Assembly (NCBI GenBank): GCA_963776225.1 | Contig: CAVZLL010000001.1 | Span: forward strand, 62,001-126,000 | Direction of reading: 5' to 3' | DNA: 64,000 nt | DNA from: Bog-756 sp963776225 | GTDB taxonomy: Bacteria; Actinomycetota; Acidimicrobiia; Acidimicrobiales; RAAP-2 | Part shown: positions 31,383 to 40,488 of the stretch, one piece after another | How positions within the stretch are numbered: position 1 is the stretch's first letter | Layout of the letters: every line of letters starts with the position of its first letter | The notes under the pieces: model-generated | What the model saw: only the letters and a program-made list of their open reading frames with translations | The model's database searches: none | What the model was told of the DNA's origin: nothing | Program-made: the position numbers and the translations under genes

Positions 31383-33776
31383 TTGTTCGCCGCCCTCGGA
31401 CGGTTCACCGTGCGCCACCGCTGGCTGGTCGTCGCGGCGTGGGCGGTCGCCACGGTCGGACTGGTGGCGGGCCTCCCGACGCTCTCCAGCGTCGAGAAGA
31501 GCAGCAACTCCGACTTCCTGCCTGCCAGCTCGGCGAGCGTCCGTGCCGGCACTCTCGACACGGCCTTCCAGCCGAAGCAGGTCTCCCAGGCGATCTTCGT
31601 GGCCGCTTCGACCACCGGTCCGCTCACCGCGGCCGACGCCGCTGCGATCGACCGCGCCGAGCAGTCGGTGCGCGGCGTCCCCCGGGTCACCACGGTGACC
31701 GACCAGGGGGTGTCGGCCGACGGCCGGGCCCGCAAGGCGATCGTCGACCTCGGCCTCCCGACCCGGGACAGGTCGGCGGCGGCCAGCCGGGCGGTCGACC
31801 AGATCCGCTCCACCTTCACCACCTCCCGGCCGCCGCCCGGGCTGGCCATGCACCTGACCGGCTCGGTGGCTCAGAACGTGGACCAGCAGAAGCAGACGTC
31901 CAAGGCCCAGACCCTCACCGAGCTGCTCTCGGTGCTGTTCATCGTCCTGCTCCTGCTCCTGACCTTCCGTGCCCTGCTCGCGCCGGTGGTCGCGCTGTTG
32001 CCCTCGGTGGTGGCACTGGTGGCCGCCGGTCCGCTCATCGCCGCTTCCACCCACATCGGCGTGCAGGTCTCCGACCTCACCCCGATCCTCCTCACCGTCC
32101 TCATCCTCGGCGCGGGGACCGACTACGGGCTGTTCCTGATCTTCCGGGTGAGGGAGGAGATCCGGCGCGGCCGCACCGGCGACGACGCGGTCGCGTTCTC
32201 GCTGTGCAAGGTCGGCGAGTCGATCACCTTCTCGGCCCTGACCGTGATGGCCGCCCTGGCGACCGTGGTCATCGCGACCTTCGGCCTCTACCAGGGCCTC
32301 GGGCCCGGGCTGGCCATCGGCATCGGCGTCGCGCTGCTGGCCAACCTCACCCTGCTGCCCGCCCTGCTCGCCATCTTCGGTCGCGGCGTCTTCTGGCCGC
32401 GCATCCCGGTCGCCGGTCCGGTCCAGCACGGAGCCTGGGGCCGCATCGCCGCCAAGGTGGTGAGCCGGCCGGTCGCCACGCTGCTGGCCGGGCTGGTCGT
32501 CATCGGCGGGCTCGCCCTGGCGATGCTCGCCTACACGCCCACCGGCTTCGCCGACGAGCCGGCGCCGGTCTCGTCCGACTCGGGGAAGGGCCAGGTGCTG
32601 CTCGCCGCCGACTACCCGATGGCCGAGTCCGACCCGACCGGCGTCATCTTCCGACTACCCACCTCGGTCTGGAACGAACCACAGGTCCTCGCCAGCGCTC
32701 AGCGGGGCCTGGTCCGTTCGGGGGTCTTCGCAGGGGTGACCGGAGCCCTCGAGCCGAACGGAGACAGGGTGACCCCGGACCAGCTGGCCGCCGCCCACGC
32801 GCTGCTGGCGGGGGAGGGCCCGACCGCAGGGCTGCCCCTCGCCCCGCCCCCCGGCTTCGACCTGCCGGTCGACGTCTACGACGCCTACCGCGCCTCGGCC
32901 CAGTACGTCAGTGCGGACGGACGGTCGGTGCTCTTCCAGACCGCGCTCGCCGCCGGCCCGTCGACCAGCACCTCGGCCGCGGGAGCGATCCCCCACATCC
33001 GCGCCGCGGTCTCGACGGTCGGCCGCTCGATCGGGGCCACCGCCTCGGGGGTGGCCGGTGAGGCGGCGTTCGCCTCCGACGTGGGTGCCATCTCCCGCCG
33101 GGACCTGCAGCGGATCATCCCCATCGTGCTGCTCGTCCTCGGCCTGCTGCTCGCAATCCTGCTACGCAGCCTGGTGGCCCCCCTCTACCTGGTGGCCAGC
33201 GTCGGCCTCTCGTACCTCGCCTCGCTCGGCTTCTGCGTGCTGGTCTTCGAGGTCATCGGCGGCCAGAGCGGGATCAACTTCGTGCTGCCGTTCTTCATGT
33301 TCGTCTTCATCATGGCCCTCGGGCAGGACTACAACATCCTGGTCATGACCAGGATCCGGGAAGAAGCCCACCACGCTCCGGTCCGGGTGGCCGTGCGGCG
33401 GGCGGTCGAGACCACCGGCACCACGGTGACCTCGGCCGGGCTCATCCTGGCCGGGACCTTCGGCGTGCTCACCGCCACCGGCAACACCCAGGTCAAGGAG
33501 ATCGGTCTCGGACTCGCCGCCGGCATCCTGCTCGACACCTTCTTCGTGCGGACCCTGCTCGTCCCGTCGGTGGTGGTCCTCCTCGGGCGCTGGAACTGGT
33601 GGCCGTCGCGGCTCAGCCACGAGGACCACGACCACGACCCGGTGTCGCCGGGTGGGGACGGTCCGGCATGCGGTCCCCCGTCGGACGTCCGGCTGTCGGC
33701 AGAGGTGCCGGACCGTGCGGTGACCAACGGGGCCGGAGCCGAACGAGCCCCGGTCGGCACCGAGCTCGGGGTCTGA
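31383..33776 (+). CDS. MMPL-family RND transporter
   Basis: 797-residue, about 12-helix exporter. TTG 31383 has GGAGG seven bases upstream. After the first helix comes a periplasmic domain, then ILGAGTDYGLFLIFRVREE (first proton-relay helix, GTDYG), a second periplasmic domain, and MALGQDYNILVMTRIREEA in the second half. The pattern is that of mycobacterial MmpL and of actinobacterial lipid or polyketide exporters. The C-terminal tail is hydrophilic and acidic with a His/Asp cluster (HEDHDHD). Substrate unknown. A 205-bp gap precedes it; GAATCGCC occurs twice just after the FrhB stop. Confidence 0.9.
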   Translation: MFAALGRFTVRHRWLVVAAWAVATVGLVAGLPTLSSVEKSSNSDFLPASSASVRAGTLDTAFQPKQVSQAIFVAASTTGPLTAADAAAIDRAEQSVRGVPRVTTVTDQGVSADGRARKAIVDLGLPTRDRSAAASRAVDQIRSTFTTSRPPPGLAMHLTGSVAQNVDQQKQTSKAQTLTELLSVLFIVLLLLLTFRALLAPVVALLPSVVALVAAGPLIAASTHIGVQVSDLTPILLTVLILGAGTDYGLFLIFRVREEIRRGRTGDDAVAFSLCKVGESITFSALTVMAALATVVIATFGLYQGLGPGLAIGIGVALLANLTLLPALLAIFGRGVFWPRIPVAGPVQHGAWGRIAAKVVSRPVATLLAGLVVIGGLALAMLAYTPTGFADEPAPVSSDSGKGQVLLAADYPMAESDPTGVIFRLPTSVWNEPQVLASAQRGLVRSGVFAGVTGALEPNGDRVTPDQLAAAHALLAGEGPTAGLPLAPPPGFDLPVDVYDAYRASAQYVSADGRSVLFQTALAAGPSTSTSAAGAIPHIRAAVSTVGRSIGATASGVAGEAAFASDVGAISRRDLQRIIPIVLLVLGLLLAILLRSLVAPLYLVASVGLSYLASLGFCVLVFEVIGGQSGINFVLPFFMFVFIMALGQDYNILVMTRIREEAHHAPVRVAVRRAVETTGTTVTSAGLILAGTFGVLTATGNTQVKEIGLGLAAGILLDTFFVRTLLVPSVVVLLGRWNWWPSRLSHEDHDHDPVSPGGDGPACGPPSDVRLSAEVPDRAVTNGAGAERAPVGTELGV

Positions 33777-33830
33777 GCGTTCCGTCCGGGGCGGTCGGGG
33801 TCCGGGAGCGACCGAGTACGGTGATCCGTC

Positions 33831-34493
33831 GTGGCCGGCCGACGCAACTCCGCGCAGCGACCGACGGTCGTGCTCCTGGTCCGCCACGGCAGCACCCCGA
33901 CCACCGGGAAGGTGCTGCCCGGCAGGGCCGCCGGTCTCCACCTCTCGGAGAAGGGACGGGCGCAGGCCGAGGCCGTGGCCGACCGCATCGGCGACCTGGT
34001 CGAGCGCGGGCGGACCGCGCCGACCGCCGTCTACGCCTCGCCGCTCGAGCGGACCACCGAGACCGCCCGCCCGATCGCCCGGCGGCTCCGCCTCCGGGTC
34101 CGCGCCGAGCGGGGCCTGCTCGAGTGCGACTTCGGGGACTGGACCGGTGCACGGCTCTCGACGCTCGTCCGGAAGCCCGAGTGGACGACCGTCCAGCGCT
34201 GGCCGAGCGGGTTCCGGTTCCCGGGTGGCGAGTCGTTCGTCGAGATGCAGTCGCGCACGGCCTCGGCGCTCGCGACCCTGGTCTCCCGCCACCCCGGCGA
34301 GACGGTCGTCGCGGTCTCGCACGCCGACCCGATCAAGGCGGCGGTCGCCCTCGCCGCCGGCACGCCGCTCGACCAGTTCCAACGGCTGACCGTCGCCCCC
34401 TGCTCGGTCTCGGCTATCGCCTACACCCGGTCGGGGCCCTACGTCCTGAGCGTCAATTCGACCGTCTCGCTCGACGACCTGGCGATCCAGTGA
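33831..34493 (+). CDS. histidine phosphatase family protein (MSMEG_4193 type)
   Basis: 220 residues with the phosphoglycerate-mutase-like fold. VLLVRHGSTPTT carries the catalytic RHG, YASPLERTTETA the second Arg, and VVAVSHADPIKAAVA the second His. GTG start at 33831. It overlaps the following DUF3090 gene by GTGA, and that gene overlaps the next. This three-gene string recurs in actinobacteria. The natural substrate is not known. Confidence 0.88.
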   Translation: MAGRRNSAQRPTVVLLVRHGSTPTTGKVLPGRAAGLHLSEKGRAQAEAVADRIGDLVERGRTAPTAVYASPLERTTETARPIARRLRLRVRAERGLLECDFGDWTGARLSTLVRKPEWTTVQRWPSGFRFPGGESFVEMQSRTASALATLVSRHPGETVVAVSHADPIKAAVALAAGTPLDQFQRLTVAPCSVSAIAYTRSGPYVLSVNSTVSLDDLAIQ

Positions 34494-34984
34494 GCGAGGG
34501 GTTCGACCTCACCCCTGACCGGCTCACCGTCGGCACGGTGGGCGCCGTCGGGAGCCGGCTCTTCCTCCTCCAGTGCCGCCAGGGAGGGACCCTGCTCACC
34601 CTCAAGGTCGAGAAGCAGCAGGTGGCGGCCATGGCCGAGTACCTGGCGCGGGTGGTGGAGGACCGCGAGCGGCCCGAGCGGCTCCCCGACGAGGAGCCAC
34701 TCGAGGAGCCGGCCGAGCCCGCCTGGGCGGTCGGGACCATCGGCGTCTCCTTCGACGAGGCCGAGGACCGGGTCGTCCTGGTCATCGAGGAGCTGGTCGG
34801 TGAGGACGAGTCGGGAGCCATCGTCCGGCTCACCATCACCCGGGAGCAGGCGGCGGCCTTCACCGTCCAGGCCACCCGCCTGGTGGAGTCGGGACGGCCG
34901 CCCTGCCCGCTGTGCGGATCCCCGCTCGACCCCTCGGGACACGAGTGTCCGCGGACCAACGGCCACCATCCCCCGGCCGTCTGA
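34490..34984 (+). CDS. DUF3090 family protein
   Basis: 164 residues, no assigned function. SRLFLLQCRQGGTLLTLKVEKQQVAAMAEYL and WAVGTIGVSFDEAEDRVVLVIEEL are the family core. The C-terminus CPLCGSPLDPSGHECPRTNGHH is a four-ligand zinc-ribbon-like end. GTG at 34490 overlaps the phosphatase stop. Middle gene of the conserved three-gene set. Confidence 0.88.
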   Translation: MSEGFDLTPDRLTVGTVGAVGSRLFLLQCRQGGTLLTLKVEKQQVAAMAEYLARVVEDRERPERLPDEEPLEEPAEPAWAVGTIGVSFDEAEDRVVLVIEELVGEDESGAIVRLTITREQAAAFTVQATRLVESGRPPCPLCGSPLDPSGHECPRTNGHHPPAV

Positions 34985-35745
34985 CCGGTTGGCGGCCGGA
35001 GACCGGTCCCGGGCTCACCGAGGCCGGGCGTCTCCTGGCCACCTCCGAGCTCGCCGTCGAGGGGCGCCTGCCCTGGAGCTCGAACCTGACCTTCCTGGCC
35101 CGCCTCGAGGGCACCGGCGGGGACACGACCGGCGGCGGCGCGGGCGCGGTTCCCCTGCTCGCCGTCTACAAGCCCCACCGTGGTGAGCGGTCGCTCTGGG
35201 ACTTCCCCGGCGGCCTCTACCGCCGCGAGGTCGCGGCCCACGCGCTCTCCGAGGCCCTGGGGTGGGGCCTCGTCCCGCCGACCGTGCTCCGCCAGGACGG
35301 ACCCTTCGGGGTCGGCTCGGTCCAGCTCTTCGTCGAGGCCGACTACGAGCGTCACTACTTCACCCTGCTCGAGGAGGGCGGCCACGAGGACGCGCTCACG
35401 ACCTTCTGCGCATTCGATGTCGTGGCCAACAACGCCGACCGCAAGAGCGGGCACGTCCTGCCGGCCCCGGACGGCCGCCTCTGGGGCATCGACCACGGGC
35501 TCTGCTTCCACACCCAGCGCAAGTTGCGGACGGTGATCTGGGACTTCGCGGGTGAGGTGGTCCCGGCGCGGATCCTCGCCGACCTCGAGCGGTTCCTCTC
35601 CTGCGATCTGCCCGACACGCTCTGCGAGCTGCTCGACGGGGCAGAGCGCAGCGCGCTCCTCGAACGGGCTGCCCGCCTGCTCCGGGACGGGGTCTTCCCC
35701 GATCCGGTCGGTGACCGGCCCCCGTACCCCTGGCCGTTGGTCTGA
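34945..35745 (+). CDS. SCO1664 family protein (kinase-like fold)
   Basis: About 266 residues. AVYKPHRGERSLWDFPGGLYRREVAA resembles the nucleotide-binding start of the PI3K/HipA-like kinase fold, and NNADRKSGHVLP with WGIDHGLCFH matches catalytic and metal-binding segments. The start is uncertain: GTG 34945 lies inside the DUF3090 gene, and a CTG at 34981 overlaps its stop. In either case translation is coupled. The activity has not been shown for the family as far as I know. Confidence 0.85.
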   Translation: MSADQRPPSPGRLTGWRPETGPGLTEAGRLLATSELAVEGRLPWSSNLTFLARLEGTGGDTTGGGAGAVPLLAVYKPHRGERSLWDFPGGLYRREVAAHALSEALGWGLVPPTVLRQDGPFGVGSVQLFVEADYERHYFTLLEEGGHEDALTTFCAFDVVANNADRKSGHVLPAPDGRLWGIDHGLCFHTQRKLRTVIWDFAGEVVPARILADLERFLSCDLPDTLCELLDGAERSALLERAARLLRDGVFPDPVGDRPPYPWPLV

Positions 35746-35786
35746 CCCGGCCGCGGCGGCGGTCCGGCAGGACCGTCGCCCGGTCG

Positions 35787-36974
35787 TCAGGGAGCCAGCC
35801 GGATGTGGAAATCCGCCCGCATCGCGGCGATGACCGCCGCGGCGAGCCGGGCGCCGCCACCCGGGGTGAGGTGGATGCCGTCGGGAGTGCGGACGTCGAC
35901 CAGCGCGCCGGAGGGATCGGTCAGATAGGGGACGAAGCCGCCCTGCGCGTCACCGAGGACCCGGACCGACGAGAGGTAGGCGGCCCCCTTCGACCGGGCG
36001 GCGACCCTGCCCTGGACCACGCTGTTGAGATCCTGCATCTCGGCGTCGAGCTGGGCCGAGGCCATCGGCGGCATCCCCACCCACAGGACGTGGGCGCCCG
36101 CGGCGTTCGCCTCGTCGATGAACGCCCCGGCCCGGCGGCCGTACGCGGCGTTCCACGCCGGGCTGCCGAAGGGGGTGACCCTGCCGCCGTCGACCAGGCT
36201 CTGGGGGTCGTTGGCCCCCATCATGGCCACCACCAGCTGCGGCTGCTGGTTGGCGAGGTCGATCGCGAGCTCCGCCGGCCAGTCGAAGTAGTCGGGACGG
36301 GCCAGTCCGGTGTCGACACGGGCGTCCAGGGTGCTGCTCACCTCCCCGGTCGCACCCAGGGCACTGACCAGGGGCTGGCCGAGGTCGAGGCAGACCGAGT
36401 CCCCGACGATGAGCACCCTGAGGGGATGGGCGGCCGTCGGCTCCAGGTTGAGGGCGGGAAGGGTCGTGGTGGTGGTCGCGGTCGCCGCGCCGCCGGGGCC
36501 CGTCGCAACCGGCACCGGCGGCGGTTGCCCACGGCGGCCGGGGTCGGCACGGGCCAGCGAGGGACCGCCCCCGGGGGTGCGACCGAGGGCCTCGTCCGTC
36601 CACCCGACCAGGTGGGAGAGACCGAGGGTACGACTCAGTGCGGCCACCGGCCCCACCAGGTCGAGCGACACGGTCCGACGGGTCCCGACGGGCGAGACCG
36701 AGGCCGAATGCTGCAGGCTGGGGGCGTCGAGCAGGAACCAGAGTCCGAAGCACACCGCCCCGATGAACAGCATGCGGGTCCAGGGCACGCCCGCGAAGCG
36801 CCGCTTGCCGGGGGGCGCGTGCGGGCCGGGGGACGTGCGGGCGGTGCCGTCCGCCCCACCACCCCCGGAGGAGTCGCCCCCGGTCCGGAGATGGGGCTCC
36901 TTCTCGGCCCAGTCGTAGGCGAAGCCGGCGTGCTCGGTCGGCGGGGTGACCGGTGGCGGCGTCGGGCGGGGCAC
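35787..36974 (-). CDS. SGNH-fold hydrolase with membrane anchor, MBOAT partner
   Basis: 395 residues. A Pro-rich cytoplasmic start is followed by one membrane helix (MLFIGAVCFGLWFLL, about residues 70-86), a Thr-rich linker and an extracytoplasmic esterase domain: VLIVGDSVCLDLGQ (GDS with nucleophile Ser), VVAMMGANDP (block III N), and DGIHLTPGGGARLA (catalytic D and H). GTG 36974 lies 2 bases after the MBOAT stop (36977). In such pairs the MBOAT protein carries an acyl group over the membrane and the SGNH protein transfers it to a polysaccharide. Confidence 0.85.
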   Translation of the reverse strand: MPRPTPPPVTPPTEHAGFAYDWAEKEPHLRTGGDSSGGGGADGTARTSPGPHAPPGKRRFAGVPWTRMLFIGAVCFGLWFLLDAPSLQHSASVSPVGTRRTVSLDLVGPVAALSRTLGLSHLVGWTDEALGRTPGGGPSLARADPGRRGQPPPVPVATGPGGAATATTTTTLPALNLEPTAAHPLRVLIVGDSVCLDLGQPLVSALGATGEVSSTLDARVDTGLARPDYFDWPAELAIDLANQQPQLVVAMMGANDPQSLVDGGRVTPFGSPAWNAAYGRRAGAFIDEANAAGAHVLWVGMPPMASAQLDAEMQDLNSVVQGRVAARSKGAAYLSSVRVLGDAQGGFVPYLTDPSGALVDVRTPDGIHLTPGGGARLAAAVIAAMRADFHIRLAP

Positions 36975-36976
36975 GA

Positions 36977-38398
36977 TCAGAACCGGTAGTAGATGAACGG
37001 GGCCACACCCTGGGGCCCGAGGGTGGTGATGGCCAGGAGCACGAGGCCCAGGATGCCGCCCTGGACCACCGGGCGGCGATCGGCGAATGCCTGCTGAACC
37101 CTGCCGAGCCAGCCGTCGGGCAGGTACTGGCCGGCGATGCCTGCCGCGATCGCCAGCACGGCGAGCGGGGTGACCAGCGGCGAGGGTCCCCACCCCACGA
37201 CCAGCCGGCCGAGCATGGTGAACGCCGCGCCGACGGTGTCCGCCCGGAAGAAGAGCCATCCGAGGCAGACCACCTGGAAGGTCACGAACCGCGCCCACGC
37301 CCGTCGGCGGGGGTCGACCGGTTCGGCGGGCAGCCCTCGAGCGATCCGCACCGCCCGGCGGCGGCGACCGATGATCTGGCCGACGCCGTGATAAGCGCCC
37401 CAGAACACGAACGTCCACGACGCGCCGTGCCAGAGGCCGCCCAGCAGCATGGTGACGAGGATGTTGACCGAGACCCGCCATTCGCTGCCGCGGTTGCCCC
37501 CGAGGGGGACGTAGAGGTAGTCGCGCAGCCAGAAGGAGAGCGTGATGTGCCACCGGCGCCAGAAGTCCTGGAGGTCGATGGCCGCGTAGGGTCTCCGGAA
37601 GTTGATCGGGAACCGGAAGCCGAGCAGCAGGGCGATCCCGATCGCGATGTCGGTGTACCCGCTGAAGTCCGCGTAGATCTGGACCGCGTAGCCCCAGATG
37701 GCGAAGAGGACCTCGAGGGCGGAGTGCTGGCGTGGGTCGGCGAACACCGGGTCCACCACGTAGGTGGCCAGGTACGAGGAGAGCACCACCTTCTTTGCCA
37801 GTCCGGCCGCGATCAGCCAGCAGGCCTCCACGTGGCGGACGTCGTTCGGGTCGCGCACGGTCCGGATCTGCGGGAGCAGCTCGGTGCCCCGGACGATCGG
37901 CCCGGCCACCAGGTGGGGGAAGAACGAGAGGTAGACCGTGACGTCGATCCCGCGGGCCGGCTGGAGCACGCCGCGGTGGATGTCGACCACGTAGCTGACG
38001 GCCATGAAGGTGAAGAAGGAGATCCCCACCGGCAGGGTGACCGTCCACAGCGGGACCGGTCGCCCGAGTCCGAGGAGGTGGGTCAGGTTGTCGAGGTTGA
38101 CCGCGACGAACCCGAAGTACTTGAACCAGACGAGCAGACCGAGCAGCAGCCCGACGGTGACCCAGAGGGTGACCAACCGCCGCCTGCCGTTCGCAGGGCC
38201 GATGAGCCGCCCCCCGAGGAATGCGACCGAGGTCGAGGCGGCGAGGAGGAAGACGAAGCGCCAGTCCCACCACGCGTAGAACACGTAGCTGGCCAGGATC
38301 ATGAAGGCCTTCCACGGTCCGGCGTAGGGGTTGAGCAGCCACTGCACCGTGTAGACCACGGCGAAGAAGATGGCGAAGTCGATGGTGGGAAAGAGCAC
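36977..38398 (-). CDS. MBOAT-family O-acyltransferase (AlgI/PatA-like)
   Basis: 473-residue multi-spanning membrane protein. LPVGISFFTFMAVSYVVDIHRG, FFPHLVAGPIVRG, DFSGYTDIAIGIALLLGF, DFWRRWHITLSFWLRDYLYVPLGGNR and LLGGLWHGASWTFVFWG (active-site His) are all typical of bacterial alginate-type O-acetylases. Start ATG 38398 (MLFPTIDFAIFF). Likely role: moving acetyl groups from a cytoplasmic donor to exported glycans together with the SGNH protein. No glycan synthesis genes are adjacent, so the acceptor is open. Confidence 0.93.
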   Translation of the reverse strand: MLFPTIDFAIFFAVVYTVQWLLNPYAGPWKAFMILASYVFYAWWDWRFVFLLAASTSVAFLGGRLIGPANGRRRLVTLWVTVGLLLGLLVWFKYFGFVAVNLDNLTHLLGLGRPVPLWTVTLPVGISFFTFMAVSYVVDIHRGVLQPARGIDVTVYLSFFPHLVAGPIVRGTELLPQIRTVRDPNDVRHVEACWLIAAGLAKKVVLSSYLATYVVDPVFADPRQHSALEVLFAIWGYAVQIYADFSGYTDIAIGIALLLGFRFPINFRRPYAAIDLQDFWRRWHITLSFWLRDYLYVPLGGNRGSEWRVSVNILVTMLLGGLWHGASWTFVFWGAYHGVGQIIGRRRRAVRIARGLPAEPVDPRRRAWARFVTFQVVCLGWLFFRADTVGAAFTMLGRLVVGWGPSPLVTPLAVLAIAAGIAGQYLPDGWLGRVQQAFADRRPVVQGGILGLVLLAITTLGPQGVAPFIYYRF

Positions 38399-38580
38399 GT
38401 GACCGTCGATGGGACAGGGAGTGGACGCCGGGCGCTGCGCCGGGCGGCACCCGCCCGGACACTACCCGGTCGCCCCCGAGTCCCCCGGTGACCGCCGACA
38501 GGCTGGGCGCGCTCTCGCCGGGCGGATACCGGCGCCCTCGACACTCCCGGCGACGCCGATCCCGCCGGCCGCCGGTCGTT

Positions 38581-38603
38581 CCCGCCCGGGGTCACCGGGC
38601 GGG
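38581..38603 (-). terminator. hairpin after etfA
   Basis: Perfect 9-bp inverted repeat CCCGCCCGG-GGTCA-CCGGGCGGG three bases after the etfA stop. GC-only stem without a clear T-run. Probably ends the etfBA transcript. Confidence 0.6.
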
Positions 38604-38606
38604 GAG

Positions 38607-39578
38607 TCAGCCGTGGGCCTTGATGGCCTCGATCAGCTTCGGCAGCACCTTGTGGACGTCACCGACGATCCCGAGGTCGGCGATCTGGAAGATCGGCGCG
38701 TCCTGGTCCTTGTTGATCGCCACGATGTTCTTCGAGTTCTTCATGCCCACCATGTGCTGGGTCGCGCCCGAGATGCCGCACGCGAGGTAGACGGTCGGCT
38801 TGACCGTCTTGCCGGTCTGACCCACCTGGTGCGAATAGGGCACCCAGCCGGCGTCGACGATTGCCCTGCTCGCTCCCGCGGCACCGTGCAGCAGCGTTGC
38901 CAGCTCCTCGATGAGGGCGTAGTTGTCCTTCTCTCCGAGGCCGCGCCCGCCGGAGACCACGACCTCGGCCTCGTCGAGCTTGGGCCCGGTCCGTTCCTCG
39001 ACATGGCGGTCGATGATCTTGGCGGCGTCGGTCGCCCCGGTCTCGGGGACGGCGGCGGCGACCACGGCCGCAGGGGCGCCGCCCGACGGCTCGGCGGCGA
39101 ACGACTTCGCCCGGATCACGTAGATGCCCGGACCCTCGCCGGTGAACCGCGCGGTGAGGACCTCCGACCCGCCGAAGATGGCGTGCTGGGTGACGAGGGA
39201 TCCCTCGACCTCGGAGAGACCGACCACGTTGGTCAGCACCGGCCGGTCCAGGCGCACAGAGAGCCGACCGGCGATGTCGCGCCCGTCGTAGGTCGCGGGC
39301 AGCAACAGGGCGTCGGGTCCACCGCCCGCGCCCACCGCCGCGGCGATCGCGGCGGCCACGGGCACCCCGGGGAGCGACCCGGCCACGTCGCCCACGTCGT
39401 GCACGGTGGTCACCCCGTAGTCGCCGAGGACGGCCGCGACCGCGGCGGTCTCGGCGCCCCAGGCGACGGCCTCGACCGTGCCGGCCAGCGACCGGGCGTG
39501 GCTGATCAGCTCGAGGGAGGTGCTGATGACGGCCCCGTCCGCAACTTCGGCGAGGACCCAGATCTTGTCGACGGACAT
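38607..39578 (-). CDS. etfA: electron transfer flavoprotein alpha subunit
   Basis: 323 residues, FAD-binding half of ETF, which carries electrons from acyl-CoA dehydrogenases to the quinone pool. The C-terminal domain has VVSGGRGLGEKDNY, SRAIVDAGWVPYSHQVGQTGKTVKP and CGISGATQHMVGMKNSK, the FAD site, followed by INKDQDAPIFQIADLGIVGD. Start ATG 39578. It is 23 bases after etfB. The acyl-CoA partner genes are not adjacent. Confidence 0.95.
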   Translation of the reverse strand: MSVDKIWVLAEVADGAVISTSLELISHARSLAGTVEAVAWGAETAAVAAVLGDYGVTTVHDVGDVAGSLPGVPVAAAIAAAVGAGGGPDALLLPATYDGRDIAGRLSVRLDRPVLTNVVGLSEVEGSLVTQHAIFGGSEVLTARFTGEGPGIYVIRAKSFAAEPSGGAPAAVVAAAVPETGATDAAKIIDRHVEERTGPKLDEAEVVVSGGRGLGEKDNYALIEELATLLHGAAGASRAIVDAGWVPYSHQVGQTGKTVKPTVYLACGISGATQHMVGMKNSKNIVAINKDQDAPIFQIADLGIVGDVHKVLPKLIEAIKAHG

Positions 39579-39601
39579 GCGGTTGGTCTCCTACCCGGTC
39601 C

Positions 39602-40381
39602 CTAGAGGACCTTGAGCTGCTCGAGGAATTCGATGACCCGCTGATGACCCTCGCCCTCGTCGACGACGATCTCACCGGCGCCGCGTGCCTCCGCTGGGGA
39701 GACGCTGGTGACCTCCTGGCGGGCTCCGGCCGCACCGACCTGTCCGGCATCGAGGCCGAGGTCGGCGACCGTCAGGGTCTCCACCGGCTTGGACTTGGCG
39801 GCCATGATCCCCTTGAAGGACGGGTAGCGGGGCTCGACCACGCCGGCGGTCACGGTGACCACCGCGGGCAACGGGCACTCGACCTCGTCGTACCCGGCCT
39901 CGGTCTGACGCTCGACCTTGACCGAGCCGCCGTTGACCTCGACCTTCTTGGCGAAGGTGACCGAGGGGAGACCGAGGAGCTCGGCGACCTGCACCGGGGT
40001 GGTGCCGGTGTAGCCGTCGGTCGACTCGGTGGCGGCGAGGACCAGATCGGGCTCGGCACGGCGGATGGCCGCTGCGAGCACCTTGGCGGTCCCGAGCGCA
40101 TCGCTCCCGGCGAGGGCGTCGTCGCTGATCAGGATGGCCTTGGCGGCACCCATGGCCAGCGCGGTGCGCAGGCCGGAGGTCTCCCCGTTGGGGACCATCG
40201 ACACCAGGGTCACCTCCCCGCCCCCGGCGGCATCGGCGAGCTGGAGGGCCATCTCGACGCCGTAGGCGTCGGAATCGTCGAGGATCAGCTTTCCTGCCCG
40301 GACGAGGTTCTTCGTCCCCGGGTCGAGGGCCGGCGGGGCGGCTGGATCGGGGATCTGCTTCACACAGACGACGACGTTCAT
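39602..40381 (-). CDS. etfB: electron transfer flavoprotein beta subunit
   Basis: 259 residues. MNVVVCVKQIPDPAAPP is the standard N-terminus (ATG 40381; an in-frame TTG 39 bases upstream is less likely). DSDAYGVEMALQLAD, ALAMGAAKAILISDD and LVLAATESTDGYTGTTPVQVAELLG form the AMP-binding fold. First gene of the etfBA operon. Confidence 0.95.
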   Translation of the reverse strand: MNVVVCVKQIPDPAAPPALDPGTKNLVRAGKLILDDSDAYGVEMALQLADAAGGGEVTLVSMVPNGETSGLRTALAMGAAKAILISDDALAGSDALGTAKVLAAAIRRAEPDLVLAATESTDGYTGTTPVQVAELLGLPSVTFAKKVEVNGGSVKVERQTEAGYDEVECPLPAVVTVTAGVVEPRYPSFKGIMAAKSKPVETLTVADLGLDAGQVGAAGARQEVTSVSPAEARGAGEIVVDEGEGHQRVIEFLEQLKVL

Positions 40382-40488
40382 GGCCGTGCATTGTTGACGA
40401 AAATTGCCCCCTCCGACCAATCGGTCCGCGATCCCAGGTCAGGACCGTCAGGAGCCGGGGTCCGGACGAGGCGCAGGTCGGGCGCCGA

